A DNA stretch of 64,000 nucleotides, taken from contig CP102060.1 of the NCBI GenBank assembly GCA_024579835.1, positions 2,765,558-2,829,557 on the forward strand, in the 5' to 3' direction. Positions within the stretch are counted from its first letter, which is position 1, and the number at the start of each line of letters is the position of its first letter. Source of the stretch: Clostridiaceae bacterium HFYG-1003 (GTDB lineage Bacteria; Bacillota; Clostridia; Clostridiales; Clostridiaceae). Position numbers and translations under genes: made by a program. Of this stretch, positions 1 through 8,648 are shown one piece after another. The notes under the pieces are model-generated. The model was not told the origin of the DNA. It worked only from the letters and a program-made list of their open reading frames with translations, and searched no databases.

Positions 1-741
1 CTTGAATATCGTGTCATGGTGCGGCATAAACGGGCCGATGCCAACCATTTCAGCGTCCAGCTCCTTAACGAACAGCAGATCCTGGGCCAGGTCGGCCCTG
101 GTCTGGCCCGGAATGCCGACCATGAAGCCGGCTCCCACCTGGTAGCCCAGCTCCTTCAGATCCCTCAGGCACTGGGTCCGTTCGTCGAAGTCAGAATTGG
201 GATGGATTTTCTGATACAGATCCCGGTTCCTGGTTTCATGGCGCAGCAGGTATCGGTCAGCTCCGGCTTCACGCAGACGGCGGTAAGACTCGCGGCTGCG
301 CTCTCCCAGCGACAGGGTGACGGCGGCATCCGGGAAATCCCGTCTGAGGGTCCGGATCAGCTCCGTCAGCACTTCGTCGGTAAAAGCGGGGTCTTCTCCC
401 CCCTGCAGGACAAAGGTCCGAAAGCCCATTTCATAGCCGCCACGACAACTGGCCAGGATCTCCTCCTGGCTCAGTCGATAGCGGCGAATGTTGGGGTTAA
501 GCCCATTGATTCCGCAATATTGGCAATGACGGATGCAGAAATTGGAGACTTCCACGAGTCCCCGCAGGAAGACCCGGTCGCCGTAAATCCGGCGACGGGT
601 CGCATCCGCTTTTTGGGTCAGGTAGTCCCGGCTGGTCTCCTCGACATGCTCCAGAAGGTATTGGATTTCTTCCCCCGTCAGGGTATGGGATTCATCCAGA
701 CGATCAATCAGTTCAATGCAGCGGTTGATTTTGGTATGCAT
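1..741 (-). CDS. hydE: HydE, [FeFe] hydrogenase H-cluster radical SAM maturase (partial)
   Basis: Radical SAM enzyme that helps build the diiron subcluster of [FeFe] hydrogenase. The reading frame runs on the minus strand from an ATG at 741 to the window edge without a stop, so the C-terminal part is missing. The CX3CX2C cluster motif is visible as C69-IRH-C73-QY-C76, followed by NGLNPN, and the cut end reads GIGPFMPHHDT, typical of HydE and the related BioB/ThiH group. A GGAGA ribosome site lies about 9 bases upstream. It begins 23 bases after the hydA stop in the same direction, so it is probably the last visible gene of the hydrogenase operon. HydF and HydG are not in the window. Confidence 0.93.
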   Translation of the reverse strand, partial: MHTKINRCIELIDRLDESHTLTGEEIQYLLEHVEETSRDYLTQKADATRRRIYGDRVFLRGLVEVSNFCIRHCQYCGINGLNPNIRRYRLSQEEILASCRGGYEMGFRTFVLQGGEDPAFTDEVLTELIRTLRRDFPDAAVTLSLGERSRESYRRLREAGADRYLLRHETRNRDLYQKIHPNSDFDERTQCLRDLKELGYQVGAGFMVGIPGQTRADLAQDLLFVKELDAEMVGIGPFMPHHDTIFK

Positions 742-764
742 GGTCAGGTCTCCAGCGCTCGGGC

Positions 765-2450
765 TTAGTGCTTGTGTACGTGAATCAGGTGCTTGTTGTC
801 GGCCAGAAGGTCTTCAAACATCTGAGTGACTTCCGGATTGTTCTCAGAGCTCTTGATCAGGGAGCCGCGGTCAATTTTGTACAGTCCGCTGGCGCGCTGA
901 GCTCTTAAGTCATGATTGACCGGTGAAGGCTGTCCGCCGCCGGCAACGCAGCCGCCGGGGCAGGCCATAACTTCCACGAAGTGGTAGTTCTTTTCACCCG
1001 ATTTAATCTGGCGGACCAGTTCATCGGCGTGCTTGAGTCCATGGACGACGGCCAGGCGAACTTCCAGTCCGTCCACATTGAAGGTGGCTTCCTTGATGTT
1101 TTCCAGACCGCGGACATCCTTGAAGATGACAGGCTTGGCATGCTGATCCGGCTTCTGGCTGAGCAGACGGGTAACCACCGCTTCGGTGACACCGCCGGTG
1201 GCGCCGAAGATCATACCGGCTCCGCTGGACAGTCCAAACGGCATATCGAAGGCTTCATCCTCCAGCTCGTCAAAGACGATGCCCATTTCTTTAATGGCGC
1301 TGGCCAGTTCCTGAGTGGTGAGAACGACATCGACATCCTTAATGCCTTCGGTCTCGAATTCCGGGCGGGCCGCCTCGGCTTTCTTGGCAGTACAGGGCAT
1401 GATGGAGACAATGACGGTTTCCCGGCCGTCGGCCTGATCCTTGGCTTTGTAATACTCCTTGACCACAGCGCCGAACATCTGCTGCGGCGATTTGCAGGTG
1501 GAGATGTTGGACAAGAGGTCGGGATGCTTGTTTTCGGCAAATTTCACCCAGCCCGGGCAGCAGCTGGTAAAGAGCGGCAGGTTTTCCCCCTTGGTCAGGC
1601 GGTCCACAAACTCGGCGCTTTCCTCAATGACCGTCATGTCCGCGGCAAAGGCGGTGTCATAGACTTCGTCGACGCCCATGATCTTTAAGGCCGCGACGAT
1701 TTTGCCAATGGTGATTTCTCCGCCATCCATTCCGAAACGTTCTCCCAGGGCGACCCGGACAGCCGGAGCGACCTGAGCGACTACGCGCTTCTTCTTATCT
1801 TCCAGCAGAGCCCAGAAGTTCTTGCGGTCATCCTTGACGGTAATGGCTCCGGTGGGGCAGACCACGCGGCACTGTCCGCAGTCCACGCAGTTGACCTCTC
1901 CAATGCCCTTGTTGAAGGCAGGGGTGATCAGCAGGTTGGATCCGCGATTGGCAAAGCTGATGGCACCGACTCCCTGGACTTCCTCGCAGACCCGGACACA
2001 GTCACCGCAGTAGATGCACTTGTTCGGGTTGCGGACGATGCTGTGGCTGGACCGGTCGATGGGCAGATTGCGGTCCAGTTCCTCAAACCGGATTTCTTCC
2101 AGGCCAACGCGGCGGGCCAGTTTCTGCAGGTCGCAGCGTCCCGTGATGTTGCAGGAGGTGCAGTCCCGGTCATGGTTGGACAGGAGCAGCTCCAGAATTG
2201 TCTTGCGGTACTTGCGCAGTTTCGGGGTCTGGGTATAAATGGTCATGCCCTCTTTGGGCAGGGTGGAGCAGGAGGTGAACACCTTTCCGCGCTCATCTTC
2301 CACGATGCACATCCGGCAGGCGCCGTAGATGCTCAGTTCTGAGTGGTAGCAGAAGGTCGGCAGATCAATGCCGGCTTTGCGCACTACTTCCAGCACGTTT
2401 TTCTCGCTGCTGAATTCTACTTTTCTGTTATCAATGATCATGCTTCCCAT
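765..2450 (-). CDS. hydA: [FeFe] hydrogenase catalytic subunit HydA (NADH/ferredoxin bifurcating type)
   Basis: Catalytic subunit of a cytoplasmic multimeric [FeFe] hydrogenase, 561 residues. In order it has an N-terminal 2Fe-2S ferredoxin fold (Cys near 34, 45, 48, 61), a His/Cys 4Fe-4S segment (HDRDCTSCNITGRC), two 4Fe-4S motifs (CIYCGDCVRVC and CVDCGQCRVVCP) and the H-cluster domain with the three signatures TSCCPGW, MPCTAKKAE and MACPGGCVAGGGQP. The C-terminal extra 2Fe-2S domain of the Thermotoga subunit is absent, so this is the shorter clostridial form. GGAGG sits 8 bases before the ATG at 2450; a second ATG follows three codons later. Together with hydB and hydC it should couple H2 metabolism to both NADH and ferredoxin, but bifurcation is inferred from the family. 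Confidence 0.95.
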   Translation of the reverse strand: MGSMIIDNRKVEFSSEKNVLEVVRKAGIDLPTFCYHSELSIYGACRMCIVEDERGKVFTSCSTLPKEGMTIYTQTPKLRKYRKTILELLLSNHDRDCTSCNITGRCDLQKLARRVGLEEIRFEELDRNLPIDRSSHSIVRNPNKCIYCGDCVRVCEEVQGVGAISFANRGSNLLITPAFNKGIGEVNCVDCGQCRVVCPTGAITVKDDRKNFWALLEDKKKRVVAQVAPAVRVALGERFGMDGGEITIGKIVAALKIMGVDEVYDTAFAADMTVIEESAEFVDRLTKGENLPLFTSCCPGWVKFAENKHPDLLSNISTCKSPQQMFGAVVKEYYKAKDQADGRETVIVSIMPCTAKKAEAARPEFETEGIKDVDVVLTTQELASAIKEMGIVFDELEDEAFDMPFGLSSGAGMIFGATGGVTEAVVTRLLSQKPDQHAKPVIFKDVRGLENIKEATFNVDGLEVRLAVVHGLKHADELVRQIKSGEKNYHFVEVMACPGGCVAGGGQPSPVNHDLRAQRASGLYKIDRGSLIKSSENNPEVTQMFEDLLADNKHLIHVHKH

Positions 2451-2453
2451 GAT

Positions 2454-4337
2454 TTATACCTCCGCGATGGCACCGAAGCCACAGGTTTCGATGCAGGCGC
2501 CACATTTAATACATTTGTCCTGGTCAATGGCATAGGGTTCTCTGATTTTTCCGTGGATCGCTTGCGCCGGACAAATCCGGGAACACTTGCTGCAGCCCTT
2601 GCACAGCTGAGGATCAATCTTGATCGTCTTAAGCGCCTGGCAGACGCCGGCCCGGCATTTCTTGTCCACAATATGCTCCACATACTCATCCCGGAAGTAC
2701 TTCAGGGTGGAGAGAATCGGATTGGCGGCGGTTTTGCCCAGTCCGCACAGGGACGTGTCGGTGACGGTGTGAGCCAGTTCTTCCAGCAGGTCCAGATCAT
2801 CCAGGGTGGCTTTGCCGGCAACGATCTTTTCCATGATGCTCAGCATCCGCTTGGTGCCTTCCCGACAGGGAACGCACTTGCCGCAGGACTCATTCTGGGT
2901 GAAGTTCATGAAGAAGCGGGCAACTTCAACGATGCAGGTGCTTTCATCCATGACAACCATACCGCCGGAGCCGATCATGGCGCCGACACTGGACAGAGAA
3001 TCAAAGTCCAGGGGAAGATCCATGTGCTCATCGGTGAGACAGCCGCCGGAGGGTCCGCCGATCTGAACCGCCTTGAATTCCTTGCCGTCCTTGATACCGC
3101 CGCAGGCGCCGAAAATGATCTCGCGCAGCGGGGTACCCATCGGCACTTCAACAATTCCGGTATTGTTGACATTTCCGGTGACAGAGAACGCCTTGGTTCC
3201 CGGGCTGGACTCCGTCCCGTAGGAACGGAACCATTCCGCGCCGTTGGTGATGATATATCGTAAATTGGCATAGGTTTCGACGTTGTTGAGGACGGTCGGC
3301 TTCTTGTACAGACCTTCCTCGACGGTCCGCTTGGCCTTGACCCGGGGCATGCCGCGCTCTCCTTCAATGGAGGCAATGAGGGCACTGCCTTCACCGCAGA
3401 CGAATGCTCCGGCTCCCTGGTTGATGTGGATATCAAAATTCAGGCCGCTTCCCAGGATGTTTTCACCCAGCAAGCCATACTCTCTGGCGTGTTCGATGGC
3501 TTTGGTCATGCGCTTGACCGCCTGGGGATATTCCGCCCGGACGTAGATATAACCCTCGGTCGCCTTGGTGGCGAAGGCGGCAATGATCATGCCTTCGAGG
3601 ATGCTGTGCGGGATTCCTTCCATGATGCACTTGTCCATGAAGGCACCTGGGTCTCCTTCGTCGGCATTGCAGATGACGTACTTCTCACCGGACTCAAAGG
3701 ACAGAACCTGGGACCATTTGGTACCGGCACTGAATCCGCCGCCCCCTCTGCCCCGCAGCTTGGATCCCAGAACTTCGTCGCAGACCTGCCGGGGGGTCAT
3801 TTCCTCCAGCGCTTTGGCCAGGGCCATATAGCCGCCCCGGGCAATATATTCTTCAATGGATTCCGGGTCGATCAGACCGCAGTCCTCCAGCACCAGCCGG
3901 GTCTGCATCGCATAGAACGGAATGTCTTCTCTGGTGGAGAACACTTCGTCGTCCCGCTGGAACAGCAGCCGGGTGATGGGCTCTTCCTCTTTCATCATTC
4001 CGTCGATAATCTCTTCACAGTCCTCTGGCCGGACCTTGGTATAGAGCAGGTTGCCCGGTTCGATCCGAACCAGCGGACCGGCTTCGCAAAGACCGGAACA
4101 GCCGCTTTTCTTCAACAAGATTCCGTCCTGCTTTTCCTCGGCTTCGCGAATGACTTCAACTTTGGCCTCCACGTTCTTTTCCCGGATCACCCGCTCAAAC
4201 TCGGCACAGACCTTCAGCGCGCCGCTGGCGACACAGCCCGTTCCGGTACAGACAACGATCTGCTTGACCGGAGCTTCCAGCGTCCGGCGATACTGCTCGT
4301 GGCAGGCTCTTAATTCTTCACTAGTTCTGATTTTCAT
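2454..4337 (-). CDS. hydB: HydB, NuoF-like NADH/FMN-binding hydrogenase subunit
   Basis: Flavin subunit that exchanges electrons with NAD(H). An N-terminal thioredoxin-like 2Fe-2S domain (CTGTGC, then CSGLCEAGP) is followed by the NuoF core with the glycine-rich NADH/FMN segment GRGGGGFSAG, the CNADEGDPGAF motif and the 4Fe-4S motif SCGKCVPCREG; the C-terminus carries two ferredoxin motifs (CKGCSKCSRICP and CIKCGACIETCG). This domain order is that of HydB/HndC. I start it at the ATG at 4337 because GAGGG lies 8 bases upstream; a GTG at 4352 would add five residues. It overlaps the end of hydC by 17 bases and is separated from hydA by 3 bases, so the subunits are translationally linked. Confidence 0.94.
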   Translation of the reverse strand: MKIRTSEELRACHEQYRRTLEAPVKQIVVCTGTGCVASGALKVCAEFERVIREKNVEAKVEVIREAEEKQDGILLKKSGCSGLCEAGPLVRIEPGNLLYTKVRPEDCEEIIDGMMKEEEPITRLLFQRDDEVFSTREDIPFYAMQTRLVLEDCGLIDPESIEEYIARGGYMALAKALEEMTPRQVCDEVLGSKLRGRGGGGFSAGTKWSQVLSFESGEKYVICNADEGDPGAFMDKCIMEGIPHSILEGMIIAAFATKATEGYIYVRAEYPQAVKRMTKAIEHAREYGLLGENILGSGLNFDIHINQGAGAFVCGEGSALIASIEGERGMPRVKAKRTVEEGLYKKPTVLNNVETYANLRYIITNGAEWFRSYGTESSPGTKAFSVTGNVNNTGIVEVPMGTPLREIIFGACGGIKDGKEFKAVQIGGPSGGCLTDEHMDLPLDFDSLSSVGAMIGSGGMVVMDESTCIVEVARFFMNFTQNESCGKCVPCREGTKRMLSIMEKIVAGKATLDDLDLLEELAHTVTDTSLCGLGKTAANPILSTLKYFRDEYVEHIVDKKCRAGVCQALKTIKIDPQLCKGCSKCSRICPAQAIHGKIREPYAIDQDKCIKCGACIETCGFGAIAEV

Positions 4338-4815
4338 TCGCTTCGCCCTCACGGATGGATTTGACTAAATCCTGTACTTTAGCAGGGGTCATTCTGGCAT
4401 GGACATCATCATCCACATTCAGAACCGGTGCAAGACTGCACGCTCCCAGGCAGGAAACCTGCTCAAGCGTCACCAGCATATCTTCCGTTGTCTTACTTTT
4501 CCCGGTCAGATTAAGCTCTTTGCGCAGACCATCGAGCACCAGCTGCGATTTGCGAATGTGGCAGGCAGTTCCGTCACATACTTTGATAATGTGCTTTCCC
4601 TTGGGCTCGAGTGAAAAGTTTTCGTAGAAAGTGGCTACGCCATAAATCTTGGCTGAGCTGACATCGAGTCGTTCCGACACATAGTTAATCGCTTCTTCCG
4701 GCAGATACCGGTATTTCTTCTGGATCCCCTGAAGAATGCTGATGATCGATGACGGGTTAAAATTGTGTTCCAGCAGAATCTGGTCCACGGTTTCCCTGAT
4801 TTCCTGAGTTTGCAT
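4321..4815 (-). CDS. hydC: HydC, NuoE-like 2Fe-2S hydrogenase subunit
   Basis: Small electron-transfer subunit of 164 residues, homologous to NuoE. The single 2Fe-2S cluster is ligated by CDGTACHI and CLGACSLAP in the usual C-x4-C ... C-x3-C pattern, and the N-terminal helical bundle contains the conserved GVATFYENFSL segment. The ATG at 4815 is preceded by GGGGAGG at a good distance; an upstream in-frame extension to 4929 lacks a ribosome site and was rejected. It is the first gene of the operon hydC-hydB-hydA-hydE. Confidence 0.94.
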   Translation of the reverse strand: MQTQEIRETVDQILLEHNFNPSSIISILQGIQKKYRYLPEEAINYVSERLDVSSAKIYGVATFYENFSLEPKGKHIIKVCDGTACHIRKSQLVLDGLRKELNLTGKSKTTEDMLVTLEQVSCLGACSLAPVLNVDDDVHARMTPAKVQDLVKSIREGEANENQN

Positions 4816-5271
4816 CTTAATCCTCCCCTGTGCACGTTCATTAATTATTGATAGATTCTCAACAGACCGATGTATTTTTGTTAACGATTTGTCGATACTA
4901 TAATATACTACAGAATTAAACTGGGTCAATTCTATTTATCCGCTTATATATATTTAATGAAACATTCTGAGTTTTGCTTCGAAATCGGAACCGGATTCAT
5001 GATTCTGTCACTGAAATCGTATGCTTATATTTTCATAATTCTTGCCATATTTCTTTTTATCCCCTGAAATGCTTTGATGGCATCAAATTGTATATCACTG
5101 AAAAACAGCCAATAAAGCCAGCTCACGCATCCGATCCCATTTGATCGAAGCGCAGCTGGCTTTGCCTGGCTGATAAATTGATTATTTTCAATGAAAAAGC
5201 GACCTTTTCAAGTGATATGTACAAAGATCTAACGATAAGGTTCCATCTGTTCCATTTATATCACAGAACTG
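4816..5271. other. Spacer between hydC and nudC
   Basis: About 456 AT-rich bases without a credible gene. The part next to 4815 should hold the promoter of the hydrogenase operon, but I could not single out one convincing hexamer pair. The part near 5106-5172 holds the hairpin listed separately, which lies downstream of nudC. Confidence 0.6.
5106..5172 (-). terminator. Probable terminator of nudC
   Basis: A long imperfect hairpin: the arms AAAGCCAGCT (5114-5123) and AGCTGGCTTT (5154-5163) pair exactly and continue outward as CAGCCA/TGGCTG. Read on the minus strand, the stem runs into a short T-rich stretch (TTTTT), in the right place to end nudC transcription. Confidence 0.65.
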
Positions 5272-6114
5272 TTATAAATTTAATGGACCGCTGCGAAACC
5301 GCTCAATCATTTCGCCGGTCAGGCTGATCTTTAGTTCCGGCACCGGAATCTCGCTTCGATCCAGCCAGACCCCCAGCGCCAGCTCCTCTTCCTGCAGGGT
5401 GATCGTGTCATCGCCGTCGAGTTCGGCGAAAAATCCCGCCAGAATCGAATCAGAAAACGGCCAGGGCTGGCTTTTGTAGAAGGACAGGTTTTTCACCCGG
5501 AGCCCCACTTCTTCCAGGACTTCGCGGTGGACTGCCTCCTCCAGGGTTTCCCCCACTTCGACAAAGCCGGCAATGAGGGCAAAATTGGCGTAGGGCCGCC
5601 CCCTGTATTTGGTCAGAAGCAGGCGGCTGTCATGGTGCACCGCAACGATGACGCAGGGCGAAATCTTGGGATAAGCCTGAAACCCGCAGGCCGGACAATA
5701 CAGCATCCGCTCAGTGTTCGAATGAACCGTCGGCTTGCCGCAGCGGCTGCAGAACGCATGGTCCTGATACCAGCGGTTCAGCTGCCAGCCAATGGCGCCG
5801 GCAAAGGAGCGCCAGTACTTGGTTTCCGTCCGAAACCGGCTGGTGGAGGCATAGATCCATCCCGGAACGACATCAAGTTCCTGTTCCTTCACCAGGAAGA
5901 ATCTGATCTCATCAATCACAAAGAGAAACTGGGCCTCGTCCATCAGATGGGGGCAGGATTCGAAAAAATCCGCAAACGACGGGTACCATAGCTTATCCTT
6001 TTCTTCCCGGACCAGCACCTGGTCCCCGGAAAAGGAAAGAAACCGGTCGTCCGGGTTGGGTCTGACATTGTGAAACTGATTTTGAAACACGCGGGGCTCT
6101 ATATCCTGGATCAT
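5272..6114 (-). CDS. nudC: NAD(H)/NADH pyrophosphatase NudC (Nudix)
   Basis: 280-residue Nudix hydrolase of the NudC type, which splits NADH to NMNH and AMP and can remove NAD caps from RNA. The zinc ribbon CSRCG...CPACG lies near residues 122-143, the Nudix box GFVEVGETLEEAVHREVLEE follows, and the NudC-specific SQPWPFSDS motif, which distinguishes the NADH pyrophosphatase branch, lies just after it. AGGAGG is placed 6 bases before the ATG. The protein starts with a poorly conserved N-terminal domain, as usual. It is an isolated minus-strand gene. Confidence 0.93.
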   Translation of the reverse strand: MIQDIEPRVFQNQFHNVRPNPDDRFLSFSGDQVLVREEKDKLWYPSFADFFESCPHLMDEAQFLFVIDEIRFFLVKEQELDVVPGWIYASTSRFRTETKYWRSFAGAIGWQLNRWYQDHAFCSRCGKPTVHSNTERMLYCPACGFQAYPKISPCVIVAVHHDSRLLLTKYRGRPYANFALIAGFVEVGETLEEAVHREVLEEVGLRVKNLSFYKSQPWPFSDSILAGFFAELDGDDTITLQEEELALGVWLDRSEIPVPELKISLTGEMIERFRSGPLNL

Positions 6115-6188
6115 AACATTCCTCCTGGAAAAATCATTTCGTCCTGCTGTTTTCTCCGAAAGCTCTGACCAGCTCAGCGGAGGCCTTC

Positions 6189-6222
6189 GAGGCGACTAAG
6201 CTTTTGAGGCAACTAAGCCTTT
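6189..6222. repeat. Tandem 17-bp duplication upstream of nudC
   Basis: Two adjacent 17-base units, GAGGCGACTAAGCTTTT and GAGGCAACTAAGCCTTT, differ at two positions. They lie in the 298-base spacer between nudC and the OsmC-like gene, which otherwise shows no gene. Confidence 0.8.
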
Positions 6223-6412
6223 GAAAGCATTTGTTGGTGCGCTGACTGCGATCGGCGCTGTATTTTATTAAGCAGGTATCTGGATGAATTCTAGCATCAT
6301 CAAACGGTTATTTCCACATCGATCAGCTCAATGGAGTCCCCCACACCAGTTAATTTCCTTCGCAACTGCTTCCGATGTCCCGCACATCAGGCTCCGGATA
6401 ACCGGGTCGATT

Positions 6413-6868
6413 CTACCGCAGGTGCTGGTGGATTGTGACCCTGGTTGTATATACCAGATTGTCAATGACGGGACAGCGTTTCTCAACTTCCGAGGTCCAG
6501 CGGCTGAGCTGTTCCGGAGCCGCGTCACTCTCCACATCGACGACGATCCGAATTTCCGAGAATCCCGCCCGTTCATCCTGGGAGATCCCGAAAAAAGCCT
6601 CCGAATTAATGGATCCGTCCACTTTGGTATTCAGTTTCGTGATGGTCATTCCCAGCTCTTTGGCCACCTGCATTCCGATCGCCACAATACATCCGGAGAC
6701 GGCTCCCAATAGATAGGCCACCGGGCTGGGGGCTTTGTTGCAGCCGCCGAAGCTTTCCGGTTCGTCGATGACAAACCGGAACTCCCCGGCCTGAATTATC
6801 GTTTCCGTGGTTCCGTTGGAGAAGCCCTCAATGGAGATCACAGATCCCTTGCTCTTTGCTGTATTCAT
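6413..6868 (-). CDS. OsmC/Ohr-family protein
   Basis: 151-residue OsmC-fold protein. The two cysteines expected of the family are present, one in the helix AVSGCIVAIGM and one in EKRCPVIDNL, so peroxide or organic hydroperoxide reduction is possible; many OsmC-like proteins have no assigned substrate. Its ATG overlaps the stop codon of the upstream amidohydrolase by one base (TGATG), so the two are translationally coupled. The link to an M20 hydrolase suggests a role in the same substrate pathway rather than general stress response, but this is inference. Confidence 0.85.
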   Translation of the reverse strand: MNTAKSKGSVISIEGFSNGTTETIIQAGEFRFVIDEPESFGGCNKAPSPVAYLLGAVSGCIVAIGMQVAKELGMTITKLNTKVDGSINSEAFFGISQDERAGFSEIRIVVDVESDAAPEQLSRWTSEVEKRCPVIDNLVYTTRVTIHQHLR

Positions 6869-8058
6869 CAGTCTGCCTGCCGTTCGGATGCCAGTCGGTT
6901 TTTAACCAGTGCCACAAACAGCTCAACCCCGTAAGCCAACGCCGCCTCGTCCATTTTATAGTTCGGGTTGTGGTGCGGTCGGTCCGCACCTTGTTCCGAA
7001 TTTCGGGTGCCTAATTCCAGGAACGCGCCGGGACATTCGGCCTGGAACGCAGAAAAATCCTCTCCCGGCATGACCGGATCGATGTAGGTAAAGCTCTCCG
7101 GTCCGAAGGTGTCGGCAATGATCTGTTCCACCTGCTCCATGAGACCGGCATCGTTGATGACCGGGGCATAGCCCAGGGAATAAGTAAAGTCATAGCCTGC
7201 CCCAAAGCTTTGGGTGATGCCTTTGACGATCTGCTCGATTTTTTCAGGCAGCGCCTGCCGGATCTGCGGTCTGAAGGATCTGGTGGAACCAGTGATCTCC
7301 ATAGTTTCGGGAATGATATTGTAGGCCTGGCCAGCCGATAACTGGCAGGCTGACAGCACCACCATGTCAATGGCGGCGGTCTGTCGGGATACGATGCTTT
7401 GCAGCGCGACAATGACATGGGAGCCGATGACCACGGGATCGACGGTCCCTTCCGGGAAGGCCGAATGTCCCCCTTTGCCCCGGATCGTGATGTCAAACCG
7501 GTCGGTCGCCGCAGTGAGGGGTCCGGTCCTGAGGCCGAAGGTACAGGTGTCATAAGCCGAGGATAAATGCAGTCCATAGACTTCATCCACGCCATCCATG
7601 ACCCCGGCCTTCACCATTTCGACGGCTCCGCCGGGCGGCACTTCCTCGGCATGCTGGAACAAAAGCCGGACTTCCCCGTTCAGCTGGTCTGACAGCGCAC
7701 TCAACAGCCGGGCCGTGCCCAGCAGAATCGCCGCATGACCGTCATGGCCGCAGGCATGCATGACCCCTTTCCTGATCGAAGCGTACGGCAGCTCGTTGAC
7801 CTCCTCAATAGGCAGGGCATCAATATCGGCCCGGAGAGCGATGGTCCGGCCCGGCTTTTTCCCGGTGATCACGCCCATCACACTCGTCGGGGTAGGCCGT
7901 GATACCACAATGCCGCCAAACCCCCTTAACTTTTCCTCAATATACGCGCTGGTTTCCTCTTCCTGAAAGGACAGCTCCGGGTATTGGTGAAAATGCCGCC
8001 TCCATTCGATCAGCTCCGGCTCGATCTGCAATACATCCTGGGATATTTTCCTGGTCAT
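6868..8058 (-). CDS. M20-family amidohydrolase (peptidase M20D type)
   Basis: 396-residue zinc-dependent amidohydrolase of the hippurate/N-acyl-amino-acid hydrolase group. Metal ligand motifs are MHACGHDGHAA, the EEVPPGGA segment with the catalytic glutamate, the VYGLH motif and the C-terminal MPGEDFSAF. A dimerisation lid domain lies in the middle (TIRGKGGHSAFPEG). GAGG precedes the ATG. It is coupled to the OsmC-like gene downstream and is divergent from a DUF3100 transporter-like gene, which may bring in or export its substrate. The substrate cannot be read from sequence; N-acyl or conjugated amino acids are the usual ones. Confidence 0.9.
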   Translation of the reverse strand: MTRKISQDVLQIEPELIEWRRHFHQYPELSFQEEETSAYIEEKLRGFGGIVVSRPTPTSVMGVITGKKPGRTIALRADIDALPIEEVNELPYASIRKGVMHACGHDGHAAILLGTARLLSALSDQLNGEVRLLFQHAEEVPPGGAVEMVKAGVMDGVDEVYGLHLSSAYDTCTFGLRTGPLTAATDRFDITIRGKGGHSAFPEGTVDPVVIGSHVIVALQSIVSRQTAAIDMVVLSACQLSAGQAYNIIPETMEITGSTRSFRPQIRQALPEKIEQIVKGITQSFGAGYDFTYSLGYAPVINDAGLMEQVEQIIADTFGPESFTYIDPVMPGEDFSAFQAECPGAFLELGTRNSEQGADRPHHNPNYKMDEAALAYGVELFVALVKNRLASERQAD

Positions 8059-8648
8059 TTGATTACCTCACCTAATAAAAGTATTTTTGTTGGTTATTTG
8101 GTTATTTGGTTTACTGGCTTGTCTTTGCCTTCGTTCTCTTCTTTGCCGCTTTGTCTTCTTTCTCTTCTGTGCATTCTTTGCATTCTTTGCATTCTTCGCT
8201 GCTTTGCCTTCTTGCCACTTTCCAGCCTGGGGTTCTTCCAGATCCGGGAGAGCATGCGCAGCCAGGAATCATCCGGGTTATTGGAAACAGTGTAAAATTA
8301 TTAATTTATGCAATCGATTATTCAGGTGGTCTATTTACCATTTTACATCATGAAACCGGGGAAATTTAGCGAACAATAAATTTATTATACCTTTATCAAT
8401 ATAATATTGACTTGAATCCACCTGAACCAATATACTTGATTTGTTAATAAATAATGTACGTTTTGAATAAAAATACAATCCAGAACCTGATAAATGTGTG
8501 CGGCTCACCTCCCGGTTGAATCAATCCATGATTTGATTCGCTCGGGCCGAGCGACGATCAGTCCCTGGAGGTCAAAGCGAAGGCTGCAAAGCACCCGGTC
8601 CCGCCGCTCACCCGGAGGACCGGGGGTATTTTATAGGAGGAATCATTC
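8059..8648. other. Divergent intergenic region with 9-bp triplet repeat
   Basis: This 590-base spacer separates the minus-strand amidohydrolase from the plus-strand DUF3100 gene. It holds a T-rich stretch with three tandem copies of GCATTCTTT (8171-8197, last copy ending in C), a strongly AT-rich middle that probably carries promoters for both directions, and the structured leader described separately at 8539-8624. No coding region is supported. Confidence 0.6.
8539..8624 (+). promoter_or_regulatory. Structured 5' leader of the DUF3100 gene
   Basis: Two stems are visible between the AT-rich promoter zone and the gene: a palindrome CGCTCGG-G-CCGAGCG (8539-8553) and a hairpin with arms CCCGGTCC (8594-8601) and GGACCGGG (8617-8624), ending 11 bases before the AGGAGG ribosome site at 8635-8640. 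Only a weak TATTTTAT follows, so it may act at translation rather than as a terminator. I could not match it to a known riboswitch core by eye. Confidence 0.45.

Noticed and set aside
16-768. 250-codon open frame on the plus strand
   Set aside because: It is the antisense shadow of hydE, whose minus-strand frame carries the radical SAM cysteines and conserved motifs.
8087-8369. Overlapping open frames of 87-103 codons upstream of the DUF3100 gene
   Set aside because: They consist of T-rich and repeat sequence, overlap one another in three frames and lack ribosome sites.
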